Positions 17,632 to 25,971 of a stretch of DNA of 64,000 nt are shown here, piece by piece. The first letter of the stretch is position 1, and every line of letters starts with the position of its first letter. The translations under genes were made by a program, and so were the position numbers. The notes below the pieces were generated by a model, which had not been told where the DNA came from, made no database searches, and saw nothing but the letters and a program-made list of their open reading frames with translations. Source of the DNA: Streptomyces katrae (lineage in GTDB: Bacteria > Actinomycetota > Actinomycetes > Streptomycetales > Streptomycetaceae); NCBI RefSeq assembly GCF_000717655.1, contig NZ_JNZY01000015.1:165383-229382 (forward strand), written 5' to 3'.

Positions 17632-19236
17632 TCATGCCTTCCTCCCGGGCCCCGGCCGGACACGCACCGACACCGAGTGCCACCCGGTCGCCCCGTCGGG
17701 GACGGTCCCGGTGCGCACGCCCGTCTGGACGGCGCCCGTTCCGTCCGTGGCGCGGACCTCCAGCGTGTGCCGGCCCGGCGTCGCCTCCCACACCCACACC
17801 CACTGCCGCCAGGTGTCCTTGCCGTCCGCCGCCCCCAGCCGGGCCTCCTGCCACGGGCCCGCGTCCACCCGTACCTCGACCCGCGAGATCCCGCGGTGCT
17901 GCGCCCACGCCACCCCGGCCACCGTCACCCGCCCCTCCTCCGGCTCGGCGGACGGGCGCGGGGTGTCGATCCGGGACTGCGTCTTGACCGGGGCCTGCTG
18001 CGCCCAGGACCGGCGCACCCAGTACGCGTCGTACGCCGCGAACGTCGTCAGCTCCAGGTCGCGCAGCCACTTGCACGCCGAGACGTACCCGTACAGGCCG
18101 GGTACGACCATCCGTACCGGGAAGCCGTGCGCGAAGGGCAGCGGCTCGCCGTTCATCCCGACGGCGAGCAGCGCGTCCCGGCCGTCCATGACCGTCTCGA
18201 CGGGCGTGCCGATCGTCATCCCGTCCACCGACCGCGCCACCAGCTGGTCGGCCGGGCCGCCCTGCGAGGGCGGCCGCACCCCCGCCTCCCGCAGCAGGTC
18301 GGCCAGGCGTACGCCGAGCCAGCGGGCATTGCCCGCGTACGGGCCCCCGACCTCGTTCGACACGCAGCACAGGGTGATGTCGTGCTCGGCGAGCGGGCGG
18401 GCCAGCAGCTCCCGCAGCCCGAATTCGAGCGGGTTGGGGACGCCGTCCCCATGGATGCGCAGCCGCCAGGTGTCCGCGTCCACCCGGGGGACGACCAGGG
18501 CGGTGTCCACCCGGTAGAAGTCCCGGTTGGGCGTGATGAACCGGGAGATCCCGGGCACCCGCAGGTCCGCGCCCGGCGGGACGGGCGGCGCGGGCACGGC
18601 CGGCTTCGGCAGGACCAGGTCCGCCCGGGACGCCGTGGCCCCCGCCGAGCCGTACGCGCCGAGCCGGCGCCCGGCGTACCCGATCCCGGCCGAGGCCACG
18701 AGGGCCGCGGCGACCAGCCGGCCGAAACCGCGCCGGTCCATCGACCAGGCCCCGCCCGGCGGCGCGCCCACCGGACGGGGCCTGGTCAGCGCGCGGACCA
18801 GCAGCAACAGCACCCCGGCGGCGGCCAGCCCGCCCACCAGCGACGGCAGCGCATCGCGCCAGGTCGCCTCTGGCCGGCTGAGCGCGGCCACCGCGCCGAC
18901 CAGCCCGAAACAGCCGGCGAGCGCGATCCCGGCGGGCAGGTGCCGTACGGCGAGCACCCCGGCCAGAGCGGCGACCGCAGCCAGCACGACGACGATCCCG
19001 AGGGCCAGCAGCAGTTTGTCGGCGATGCCGAACTCCCGGATCGCCCATTCCTTGACGCCGACCGGCGTACGGTCGACGACGGCTCCGCCGACCGCGGTGA
19101 CCGGGGAGGCCTCCGGCCGGACGGCCGCCGAAGCCAGCTCCGCCACGGCCAGTCCCGCGCCGGCGGCGACCAGCCCGCAGACGGCCCCGCCCAGGATGCG
19201 GCGCCGCCGCCCCAGGTCTGCCTTCACACGGGTCAT
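17632..19236 (-). CDS. Membrane-anchored molybdopterin-dependent oxidoreductase (sulfite-oxidase fold)
   Basis: This 534-aa protein has one N-terminal and about three further transmembrane segments within residues 10–145, followed by a sulfite-oxidase-type molybdopterin domain (about 200–420). The Mo-ligand cysteine lies in TLCCVSNEVGG (about C289/C290). A C-terminal Mo-co dimerisation Ig-like domain (about 430–530) contains the repeated Trp-rich WRQWVWVWEA. The architecture resembles actinobacterial YedY-like enzymes that reduce or oxidise small substrates at the outer membrane face, with the haem subunit absent. ATG at 19236 starts the protein. It probably forms a unit with the downstream esterase. 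The physiological substrate cannot be read from the sequence. Confidence 0.85.
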   Translation of the reverse strand: MTRVKADLGRRRRILGGAVCGLVAAGAGLAVAELASAAVRPEASPVTAVGGAVVDRTPVGVKEWAIREFGIADKLLLALGIVVVLAAVAALAGVLAVRHLPAGIALAGCFGLVGAVAALSRPEATWRDALPSLVGGLAAAGVLLLLVRALTRPRPVGAPPGGAWSMDRRGFGRLVAAALVASAGIGYAGRRLGAYGSAGATASRADLVLPKPAVPAPPVPPGADLRVPGISRFITPNRDFYRVDTALVVPRVDADTWRLRIHGDGVPNPLEFGLRELLARPLAEHDITLCCVSNEVGGPYAGNARWLGVRLADLLREAGVRPPSQGGPADQLVARSVDGMTIGTPVETVMDGRDALLAVGMNGEPLPFAHGFPVRMVVPGLYGYVSACKWLRDLELTTFAAYDAYWVRRSWAQQAPVKTQSRIDTPRPSAEPEEGRVTVAGVAWAQHRGISRVEVRVDAGPWQEARLGAADGKDTWRQWVWVWEATPGRHTLEVRATDGTGAVQTGVRTGTVPDGATGWHSVSVRVRPGPGRKA

Positions 19237-19260
19237 GTGCAGTCACCGTCCGCCGCGAAG

Positions 19261-19312
19261 CCGGATGCCGGGTGCCGGACACCGGATGGAGCCGGGTGCC
19301 GGGTGCCGGTAC
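19261..19312. repeat. Cluster of short CCGG(A/G)TGCCGG repeats between two leftward genes
   Basis: Several direct and inverted copies of CCGGGTGCCGG-like words are packed into 50 bp. They could fold into alternative hairpins between the MpaB-like gene and the molybdopterin gene, acting as a terminator or mRNA-stability element. Confidence 0.35.
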
Positions 19313-19396
19313 GGGAGGGGCCCCGCCCGCCGGTTCCAGTGTCACTCCGACCCGGGCGGGCCTGCGCCCGGCCGCGCCCGTTCGGCCCCGTTCGGG

Positions 19397-20578
19397 TCAG
19401 TGCACCGGCGCCGGCGGCACCCAGCGCCCGGTGCGCGGCGCCTTCACCCCGTACTCCGCCTTCAGCTCCGCCGGGATGGCGTGGTGCATGACCCGGCCCC
19501 GGGTCAGCGCGGACAGCTCGAAGCCGGCGAGCAGCGAGCCCGCCTTGTCGAGCGCCCACTCCGCGAAGGGGCTGCTGTCCTCGATGGTCTCCAGCAGCCC
19601 CAGGAACACCGGGACGGCCCTGGCCGCCGAGTCCCAGGGGCTGCGCGGGACCTCCAGCCAGTCGCCGATGGTGTCGCCGACCAGGTAGCGGACGGTGGCC
19701 GGGACCATGGGGTCGAAGAGCGTGCCGGGGACCACGTCCTCGTACAGCCGCAGCAGCTGCGCGTTCAGTCCGGCGCCCTCGGGGGAGGGACCGAGATGGC
19801 GCAGGAGGTAGAGGTCGCAGTACGCGCGGGCCTCGGCGAGGTTCTCCGGTACGGCCGACATGTCGCAGCCCAGCAGGGCGGCCACGACCCGCCAGGCGTA
19901 GTGGTACGCCTCCGCGCCCTCCTCGCTCATGTGGATGCCGAGCCGGTGCATGGCGTCGAGCACCAGCAGCGAGAAGAACGTCTGCCCGGCGATCATGTCC
20001 TCCTGGCAGATCGGCAGGCCGTCCCGCTCGACGTCCCAGTGGCCGCCGTGGCGCAGGTGGTGGCGCACCGCCGCGTGCAGCAGCCGGACCTTCTGCGCGG
20101 CCGGGATGAACTTGCCGCCCTCCGCGAAGGAGTCGGTCCGCATGAGGTACGTGACGAACTGGCCGGTGTTGGCCATCCGCCGGGAGGGGTACGCGAGCGA
20201 GTGCGTCGAGGAGAGCAGCCGGGCCATCCGGGGTACGGCGTAGCTGACGGGCATCGCGGCGAAGGACAGACCGGTGTTGATGTGGGCGGCGTTGTCCATG
20301 AAGAACAGCCGGGCCTGTTCCATGACGTCCCAGTCGACCCACGCCGGGGGCACGGCGGTGGCCTCGAAATAGGCGCGGGCGGAGGCCGGGAGCCGCTCGG
20401 GGAGCGGGTCCCCGGCGGTGGTGAAGAACCGCATGAGCGTGTTGAAGTCGCCCACCTCACCCCGGTGGAACAGGGCGGCGACGGTCTCGTCGGCGAGCGG
20501 ATCGCCCTGCACGGACAGGGCGTCGAGGGCGGCGTCGTCGTAACGGGGCCATGGTGAGGCGTTATTGGGGGTGGTCAC
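19397..20578 (-). CDS. MpaB/latex-clearing-protein-family haem oxygenase (DUF2236)
   Basis: This 393-aa protein belongs to the DUF2236 fold, known from rubber oxygenase Lcp and from MpaB, which cleaves a farnesyl side chain. The Lcp residues Arg164, Thr168 and His198 (proximal haem ligand) have counterparts with identical spacing: R134, T138 (in RRMANTGQ) and H168 (in RLLHAAV). It lacks the Tat signal of secreted Lcp, so it acts in the cytosol or at the inner membrane face. It is the last gene of a leftward unit after a polyprenyl diphosphate synthase (34-bp gap). I infer oxidative cleavage or modification of the isoprenoid made next door. The haem assignment rests on residue spacing and the substrate on context. 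Confidence 0.82.
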   Translation of the reverse strand: MTTPNNASPWPRYDDAALDALSVQGDPLADETVAALFHRGEVGDFNTLMRFFTTAGDPLPERLPASARAYFEATAVPPAWVDWDVMEQARLFFMDNAAHINTGLSFAAMPVSYAVPRMARLLSSTHSLAYPSRRMANTGQFVTYLMRTDSFAEGGKFIPAAQKVRLLHAAVRHHLRHGGHWDVERDGLPICQEDMIAGQTFFSLLVLDAMHRLGIHMSEEGAEAYHYAWRVVAALLGCDMSAVPENLAEARAYCDLYLLRHLGPSPEGAGLNAQLLRLYEDVVPGTLFDPMVPATVRYLVGDTIGDWLEVPRSPWDSAARAVPVFLGLLETIEDSSPFAEWALDKAGSLLAGFELSALTRGRVMHHAIPAELKAEYGVKAPRTGRWVPPAPVH

Positions 20579-20612
20579 TTCACTGTCCTTCTGGTCGGTT
20601 CGGGAGCGCGCG

Positions 20613-21647
20613 CTACAGCGAGCGCTCGGCGGCGGTACCGGCCAGCTCGCACAGCGCGGACCGCGCCTCCGCGGGCATCGGTACGGCGTCCAGAGCGGCG
20701 GCGGCCCGGGCGATGCGCTCCCGGATCATGTCCTCGACCTGCTGGCGGGCACCGCAGCGGTCCATCAACTCACGTACGCAGGCGGCCTCTTCCTCGCCGA
20801 GGTCGGGCCGGCCGACCAGCTTGGCGAGCAGCCGCCGGTCGTCGGCGCCGGCCGCCGCGAGGGTCAGGGCGAGCAGCGCGGTCGGTTTGCCGTCCCGCAG
20901 GTCGTCGACATTCGACTTGCCCGTCCTGGCCGGGTCGCCGAAGGTGCCCAGCAGGTCGTCGCGCAGCTGGAAGGCCTCGCCGAGCGGCAGCCCGTACGCG
21001 GAGAAGGCGTCCAGCAGGGCGGGGGAGCCCCCGCCGAGGGTGGCGCCCAGGTGCAGCGGCCGCTCGACGGTGTACTTGGCCGTCTTGAAGCGGGCCACCT
21101 CCAGTGACTCCGTCACCTGCGGCTCCCGGGCCGGCTGTGCCCGGGTGCGCAGCACCTCGAGGAACTCGCCCGCCATCGTCTCGCGCAGCAGCGTGGACCA
21201 GAGCGGGACGGTCCGGGCCAGATAGGCGCCGGGCAGCCCGCAGGAGCTGAAGACGTGTCCGGCGTACCCCATCAGCAGGTCGCCGAGGATCATCGCGAGG
21301 GCGGTGGAGCGCTGTCCGGCGGCGGCGAAGGCGGCGTGCGCGGTGAGCCGGCCGTGCCGCATCAGGCTGTCGTCGATGATGTCGTCGTGGGTGCAGGCCG
21401 CCGCGTGGACGAGCTCCATCGCGGCCGCGGCCCGGATCGCGCCCTCGCAGTCGGGCTGTCCCGCCGCCCGCCACCCCCAGTACAGGTACGCGGCCCGGAT
21501 CCGCTTGCCGCTCGCCAGCGAGCGGCGCAACTGCTCGGACAGCGGGAAGAGTTCGACGTGCAGCCCGAGCAGCGCCTGCTCCTCCTCGTCGGCCAGCCGG
21601 ACCAGCACCTCGTCGATGCGCTCCTTGAAGCCGGTGTGGTCATGCAC
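20613..21647 (-). CDS. Polyprenyl diphosphate synthase
   Basis: This 344-aa trans-isoprenyl diphosphate synthase has the first Asp-rich motif DDIID at 88–92 (ACTHDDIIDD) and the second, LRDDLLGTFGD, with D230/D231. It also has the conserved GKRIRA near 47–52 and KTAKYT near 188–193. It condenses isopentenyl diphosphate with an allylic primer to a C15–C20 or longer chain. Small residues before the first DDxxD (Met-Glu-Leu-Val-His-Ala-Ala-Ala) argue against a strict C15 stop, but length cannot be fixed by eye. The GTG start overlaps the upstream small gene by 8 bp, and the MpaB-like oxygenase follows, so the product is probably its substrate. Confidence 0.9.
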   Translation of the reverse strand: MHDHTGFKERIDEVLVRLADEEEQALLGLHVELFPLSEQLRRSLASGKRIRAAYLYWGWRAAGQPDCEGAIRAAAAMELVHAAACTHDDIIDDSLMRHGRLTAHAAFAAAGQRSTALAMILGDLLMGYAGHVFSSCGLPGAYLARTVPLWSTLLRETMAGEFLEVLRTRAQPAREPQVTESLEVARFKTAKYTVERPLHLGATLGGGSPALLDAFSAYGLPLGEAFQLRDDLLGTFGDPARTGKSNVDDLRDGKPTALLALTLAAAGADDRRLLAKLVGRPDLGEEEAACVRELMDRCGARQQVEDMIRERIARAAAALDAVPMPAEARSALCELAGTAAERSL

Positions 21648-22023
21648 GGGGGTGGCCCTCGCCGGCGACCCGCTCGGCGGCCCGCCGGGCCATGGTCTCC
21701 AGGTGGTTCTCCGCTCCCGCGCCCGACCTGCGGGTGGCCAGCTCGCCCCGCTTGCGCAACTCCACGACCCCGTCGGTGAGCAGGTCCCGCAGGTCGGAGC
21801 GGCGCAGTACGCCCTGGGCCCGCTCGGCGGACTGCCGTAACTGGTCGAGGGCCAGATCGGCGACCCCGGCGGCGAGGAGCGTCAGCAGCTCGAGGGTCAC
21901 GGGCGGGGTGTCGGGAGCGGGGTTCTCCGGTCCGGGCGCTGACGGCTCCGCCTGCGGTGCGGGTCGCCCGGGCTGTGCGGGATGCCCGGTCTGTCCGGGC
22001 CGTTCGTGTCCGGTCTGGGACAT
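21640..22023 (-). CDS. Small protein coupled to polyprenyl diphosphate synthase, unknown function
   Basis: This 127-aa protein has a Pro/Gly-rich disordered N-terminus (1–40) and a predicted helical C-terminus with the charged stretch LLTDGVVELRKRGELATRR. It has no transmembrane segment and I do not recognise the family. Its stop codon lies inside the start of the polyprenyl synthase gene, so the two are translationally coupled; a small partner subunit, as seen in some heteromeric long-chain prenyl synthases, is one possibility. ATG at 22023 has AGGAG about 10 nt upstream. Confidence 0.65.
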   Translation of the reverse strand: MSQTGHERPGQTGHPAQPGRPAPQAEPSAPGPENPAPDTPPVTLELLTLLAAGVADLALDQLRQSAERAQGVLRRSDLRDLLTDGVVELRKRGELATRRSGAGAENHLETMARRAAERVAGEGHPRA

Positions 22024-22409
22024 GCGCGGTGCACTCCTGCTGGCGTCGGGCCGTCACGGCGTCCGAAGGGGCGGCCGCCGGATGCTCCGAGGGCCGCCCC
22101 TGATCGTTCCGGGCCAGTCAACCGAGTGCCCGTCCCGTGCGTCGAACCGCAGGGGGATTTCTCCCTCGCACGAGTACGGGGATTCCCACGGGCGGGTGAT
22201 GATCAGCGCATGATCCGACCGCGGCCGCGCCGCGTGGTGTAGCCGGCCAGCGGGCGTCCCGGTCCCAGGACTTCAGGTCCGCCGAGACGGCCGTGGCCAG
22301 GGTGTGCGGATCCCCGCTCGGGCCGTTCGCCCCGCTCGGGGGCCGGGTGGTGCGCCGGGCCCGGTCCTCCTCGGGCTCCGTCCCGCGCCGGGTCCCGTCG
22401 GTGTGGTCG

Positions 22410-22437
22410 TGCTGCGTGCTGCGTGCTGCATGCTGCG
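22410..22437. repeat. Four tandem TGCTGCG heptamers
   Basis: Units start at 22410, 22417, 22424 and 22431; the third ends in A instead of G. This is a simple slippage-type repeat in non-coding DNA. Confidence 0.7.
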
Positions 22438-22472
22438 TCGTGGGCCGGCGGCTCGGTGCCTGATCGGGGCCG

Positions 22473-22496
22473 CCGTCCGGGTGGGTCCCCGGACGG
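22473..22496 (-). terminator. Hairpin downstream of the alpha-galactosidase gene
   Basis: Perfect 9-bp arms CCGTCCGGG and CCCGGACGG enclose a 6-nt loop, starting 17 bp after the galactosidase stop. There is no U-tract, as is usual for Streptomyces terminators. Confidence 0.5.
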
Positions 22497-22513
22497 GCAG
22501 CACCGACGGGTCG

Positions 22514-24196
22514 TCAGACCGGCAGGGACCAGGCCTGATCGACCCGGTGGTCGCCGCACTCGGTCAGCCGCAGCCGCTCGGCCGGGGCGTCCGGGGTGGC
22601 GGCCGCGGCGGGAGCCGTCAGGCACATCCCGCTCACGTCCTCGACGAGGGCCCCGTCCCGGCGGTGCGTCCAGCGCCGGCCCGGCTCCCCGGGCGCGCAG
22701 CCGGCCAGTTCGACCAGGCCTTCCTCGCCCGCCGACAGGCACTTGCCGGTCAGGCGTACGCTCGCCTCCGGCCCGAGCACCCAGCGCTGGTCGGCGGCCG
22801 CGGTGCACGGAGCCAGGACCACCGCGCCGACTCCGCTGGTGTTGGCCCCGTCGGCGCACTTGGCGCCGTCACCGGTGATCTGCCCGGTGGGCGCGGCGGC
22901 TCCGCAGCCGTCGTGCGGGGTGAGCCGCCAGACCGCGGTGTCGTGCGCGGCCAGCTTCCCGGTCAGCGAGGTCGAGACCTCGGTGGTCTTGCCGCTCCAC
23001 AGGTCCTTGGCGTCGACCGTGCAGGAGTACAGGCCGATGTCGGAGAGCGGTACGGAGATGTCCCGGGTGCTGCCGGACCTGTTGAGCACGGCGACGGCGC
23101 GGTCGCCGTTCGCCAGCGGCCGGGCGAGCACCTCGAAGGCGGCGTTGGAGGAGAGCACCGCGCCCTGGCGGCCCATGGGGTCCTGGTCGAGTGCGATCAG
23201 ATCGGTGTTGCCCAGGGCGGCCAGTCCGGCCGGGGTGAGCTTCGAGACGTCGGAGGACAGGATGAACGGGGCCGCCATCATCGCCCACAGGCCCACCTGG
23301 CTGCGGCTCTCGGCCTCGGTGAGCCCGGGGGCGCCCGCGAGCAGGAAGTCGGGGTCGTTCCAGTTCCCGGGGCTCGCGTACCGGCCGAGCCAGCGGTTGT
23401 AGCCGTAGTTGCCCAGCACCGAGCTCCACCGGGAGGCTGCCGGAGCTGCCGCGTTGTAGACCTTGATGTCCTTCCCCTCGCGCCACAGCTGGCCGGTCTC
23501 GCCGACCCAGCCGAGGACCTTGTGCCAGTCGGAGCCGCCCCATTCGCCCTGCTGGAAGTAGGCGGGGGCGGAAGCCGAGAGCACCATGTCCCGGCCGCTC
23601 GCGCGCAGTCCTTCGGCGACGGCGTCGTACGCGTCGCGGTACGCCTGCTCCTTCGTCTTCCCGGGCGGCACCCACAGGTTGCAGCCGTCCATCTTGACGT
23701 AGTCGACCTTCCACGACGCGAACTGCCGGGCGTCCTGGGCATAGTGGTCCGGGCCGCCGCCGTCGGGGGAGCCGCTGCCGGGGTAGCGCTCGCAGGTGAG
23801 GGAGCCGGCGTCCTCGTAGATGCCGAACTTCAGCCCCTTGGCGTGCAGGTACTCGCCGAGCCAGGCCATGCCGTGCGGGAACTTCTGCGTGTCGGCGACC
23901 AGGCTGCCGTCCGCGTCCCTGCTCTTGGTCATCCAGCAGTCGTCGACGGTCACCGTGTCGTAGCCCTTGGCGGCGAGGCCGCTGGACACGAGTGCGTCGG
24001 CGTTCGCGACCACCTTGGCCTCGTCGATGTCGCACATGTAGTGCGCCCAGTTGTTCCAGCCCATGGGCGGGGTGAGCGCGAGCGGGCTGTCCGAGGTCGC
24101 GTAGGGCTCGGCCGCCGCGGGGGCGGGGGCGAGGCAGAGGGCGAGCAGGGCGGCCGCGGTCAGGCAGGGGAGCGACGCACGCAGGCGAGGCGGCAC
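22514..24196 (-). CDS. Secreted alpha-galactosidase (GH27) with ricin-B-type lectin domain
   Basis: This 560-aa protein has a signal peptide (1–about 29, ending APAAAEP) and a GH27 TIM barrel (about 35–310). The nucleophile is D170 in YVKMDGCN; the acid/base is probably D243 in WREGKDIKVY, with the conserved GNWNDPDFL after it. A beta-sandwich follows to about 425, then a C-terminal ricin-B lectin domain (about 430–560) with repeats of the QRWVLGPEASVRLTGKCL type that binds galactosides or plant polysaccharide. It would release terminal alpha-galactose from galactomannan or raffinose-type sugars outside the cell. The GTG start has AAGGAG. A TTGACA-containing promoter lies upstream. The intracellular alpha-mannosidase and sugar importer lie 3 kb away, which may be metabolically related. 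Confidence 0.92.
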   Translation of the reverse strand: MPPRLRASLPCLTAAALLALCLAPAPAAAEPYATSDSPLALTPPMGWNNWAHYMCDIDEAKVVANADALVSSGLAAKGYDTVTVDDCWMTKSRDADGSLVADTQKFPHGMAWLGEYLHAKGLKFGIYEDAGSLTCERYPGSGSPDGGGPDHYAQDARQFASWKVDYVKMDGCNLWVPPGKTKEQAYRDAYDAVAEGLRASGRDMVLSASAPAYFQQGEWGGSDWHKVLGWVGETGQLWREGKDIKVYNAAAPAASRWSSVLGNYGYNRWLGRYASPGNWNDPDFLLAGAPGLTEAESRSQVGLWAMMAAPFILSSDVSKLTPAGLAALGNTDLIALDQDPMGRQGAVLSSNAAFEVLARPLANGDRAVAVLNRSGSTRDISVPLSDIGLYSCTVDAKDLWSGKTTEVSTSLTGKLAAHDTAVWRLTPHDGCGAAAPTGQITGDGAKCADGANTSGVGAVVLAPCTAAADQRWVLGPEASVRLTGKCLSAGEEGLVELAGCAPGEPGRRWTHRRDGALVEDVSGMCLTAPAAAATPDAPAERLRLTECGDHRVDQAWSLPV

Positions 24197-24228
24197 GGAG
24201 ACTCCTTGAGGTGGGCTGCAGTGCGCCC

Positions 24229-24257
24229 AGTGCAGCGGTGCGACTACCCGCTGTCAA
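24229..24257 (-). promoter_or_regulatory. Candidate promoter of the alpha-galactosidase gene
   Basis: Leftward -35 TTGACA (24257–24252), 17-bp spacer, -10 TGCACT (24234–24229). It lies 33 bp before the start codon, leaving a short leader with AAGGAG. Confidence 0.45.
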
Positions 24258-24335
24258 CATAAGTCGATGGTTATGGCTCAATGACCAGCAATATGGCCGT
24301 AGTCGACGTCACGCGAGCGGGGAGGAGCGGCGTCG

Positions 24336-24371
24336 ATACGTCGTATGTTCCACCGTCTGATACGGTGTATC
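24336..24371 (+). promoter_or_regulatory. Two palindromes overlapping the TetR gene start (putative operator)
   Basis: ATACG-T-CGTAT (24336–24346) and GATAC-GGT-GTATC (24359–24371) are both perfect inverted repeats with related GATAC/GTATC half-sites. The second ends 2 bp before the ATG. Placement fits TetR autorepression. Confidence 0.6.
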
Positions 24372-24373
24372 TC

Positions 24374-25084
24374 ATGCCGAGGAGATCAGCCGCCCTGGAC
24401 CGCGCGACGCCCGAGGCGATCGCCGTCGCAGCCCTGCACCTCCTTGACGAGGAGGGGCCGGACGCGCTGAGCTTCCGTGCCCTCGCCGACCGGCTCGAGG
24501 TGTCCCACGCCACCGTCCAGCGCCGGTGCACCGACCTCGCCGGACTGCTCGACCTGTGCACCGAGCACCTCGCCGGGCAGCTGCCCGAGATCCCGGTCGG
24601 GACCGGTTGGGCCGAGGCCACCGAGCTGCGGTTCACCGCCTTCTACCGGCTGCTCACCGCCCACCCCGGGCTGCTGGTGCTCCGCGGCGGCCGCCCCTGG
24701 CTCGGCCGCCAGCTGCTGGCCCGGCTCGTCGAGCCCGCACTCGCCGACAGTGTGGCCGCCGGGATGACCGCCGCCGAGGCGATGACCGCCTACCGCCGCA
24801 TGTACCTGCTCACCCTCGGCAGCGCCGCGTTCGTGGACCACCGGGATCCGGCCGGAGCCACCGCCGCCTCGAGGGCGGCCCTGGCCGCGCTGGATCCGGA
24901 GCGGTTCCCCGTGCTCTCGGGCGGACTGGCCGACGTACTGCCCGCACTGACCGACCACGAGGTGTACTACGGCGCCCTGCGCCAGCTGATCGAGGCCAAC
25001 CGGCCCGCCGCCGTCCGAAGGGGATCCCCGTCATGCAACAGCAGCTCGACTACGCCGCAGTACGCGCCGCCGCCGACCGGATAG
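24374..25084 (+). CDS. TetR-family transcriptional regulator
   Basis: This 236-aa protein has an N-terminal TetR HTH (about 8–55: AIAVAALHLLDEEGPDALSFRALADRLEVSHATVQRRC) and a C-terminal all-helical ligand domain like TetR_C (TetR/tigecycline-class repressors), with the conserved YRRMYLLTLGSAAF. The ATG at 24374 sits next to two GATAC/GTATC palindromes, so it probably represses itself. Its last 52 bp overlap the dehydratase gene in another frame; the C-terminal tail after about residue 215 is low complexity. It may control the dehydratase or the divergent galactosidase. Confidence 0.88.
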   Translation: MPRRSAALDRATPEAIAVAALHLLDEEGPDALSFRALADRLEVSHATVQRRCTDLAGLLDLCTEHLAGQLPEIPVGTGWAEATELRFTAFYRLLTAHPGLLVLRGGRPWLGRQLLARLVEPALADSVAAGMTAAEAMTAYRRMYLLTLGSAAFVDHRDPAGATAASRAALAALDPERFPVLSGGLADVLPALTDHEVYYGALRQLIEANRPAAVRRGSPSCNSSSTTPQYAPPPTG

Positions 25085-25968
25085 CCGGGTCGGTCCGCCC
25101 GGTCGCCGTCGTACCCGCCGCCGAGGGCCTCTGGTACGCGCTGGAGTACCTCCAGCACACCGGGTCCTTCAAGGCCCGCGGCGCCCGCAACTTCCTGGCC
25201 GCCCACCGCGAGGCCGGCACCCTCCCGGACGCGGGCGTCACCATCGCCTCCGGCGGCAACGCGGGCCTCGCCTGCGCCTGGGCGGCCCGCGCGCAGTCCG
25301 TCCCCGCGACGGTGTTCCTGCCCGCCAACGCGCCCCGCGTGAAGGTGGAGCGGCTGCGCGGCTACGGGGCCGAGGTGCGGCTCGTCGGTGACCGGTACGC
25401 CGAAGCGCTGGCCGCGTGCGAGGAGTTCGCGGCGGCCAGTGGCGCCCTGAGCAGCCATGCGTACGACCACCCGCTGATCGCGGCGGGCGCGGGGACCCTG
25501 CTGGACGAGATCCGGGCCGGGCTGCCGGGGCTCGACACCGTGGTCGTCGCGGTGGGCGGGGGCGGGCTGTTCGCGGGGGTCGCGGCCGCGGCCCGCGAGC
25601 ACGGCGTACGGGTGATCGCGGCCGAGCCGGAGAACTGCCGGGCCCTGAACGCGGCGTTGGAGGCGGGCCGGCTCGTCGACGTCGGCGTGGACTCGGTCGC
25701 CGCGGACTCGCTGGGCGCCACCCGGGTCTCGGCTGCTGCGCTGGCCGCCGCGCAGGAGAAGAACGTACGGTCCGTCCTCGTCCCGGACGCGGCGATCACC
25801 GGGGCCCGGCGCGCGCTGTGGGAGGAGCACCGGATCGTGGTGGAGGCGGGCGCGGCCACGGCCCTGGCGGCCGTACGGAACGCGCCGGAGGCGATGGGCG
25901 AGCGGGTGGCCGTCGTCCTGTGCGGCGCCAACACCGACCCCGGGGACCTGACGGCCCCCGGGGAGTGA
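25033..25968 (+). CDS. PLP-dependent serine/threonine dehydratase-family enzyme
   Basis: This 311-aa fold-type II PLP enzyme has the Schiff-base lysine in HTGSFKARGA, a substrate/phosphate loop ASGGNAGLA and a PLP-phosphate loop VGGGGLFAG. Such enzymes deaminate L-threonine or L-serine; there is no regulatory ACT domain, so it is a short catabolic type. The ATG at 25033 lies inside the end of the TetR gene (52-bp overlap), the only start that keeps the N-terminal helix. Co-transcription with the TetR gene is likely. The exact substrate (Thr, Ser, D-Ser or a diamino acid) cannot be told from motifs alone. Confidence 0.88.
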   Translation: MQQQLDYAAVRAAADRIAGSVRPVAVVPAAEGLWYALEYLQHTGSFKARGARNFLAAHREAGTLPDAGVTIASGGNAGLACAWAARAQSVPATVFLPANAPRVKVERLRGYGAEVRLVGDRYAEALAACEEFAAASGALSSHAYDHPLIAAGAGTLLDEIRAGLPGLDTVVVAVGGGGLFAGVAAAAREHGVRVIAAEPENCRALNAALEAGRLVDVGVDSVAADSLGATRVSAAALAAAQEKNVRSVLVPDAAITGARRALWEEHRIVVEAGAATALAAVRNAPEAMGERVAVVLCGANTDPGDLTAPGE

Positions 25969-25971
25969 CGG

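Larger units (their letters stand above)
22024..22513. other. Intergenic region between two leftward units, no convincing gene
   Basis: This 490-bp region holds the promoter side of the prenyl-synthase unit and the 3' side of the galactosidase gene. It contains four heptamer repeats (22410–22437) and a hairpin (22473–22496). A leftward frame at about 22230–22310 (reading TLATAVSADLKSWDRD) looks more protein-like than its surroundings and could be a gene remnant, but has no recognisable family. Confidence 0.5.

Noticed and set aside
22203..22859. Possible gene between the prenyl synthase unit and the galactosidase gene
   Set aside because: No start with a ribosome site, no recognisable family, and most of the frame overlaps the galactosidase gene antisense.
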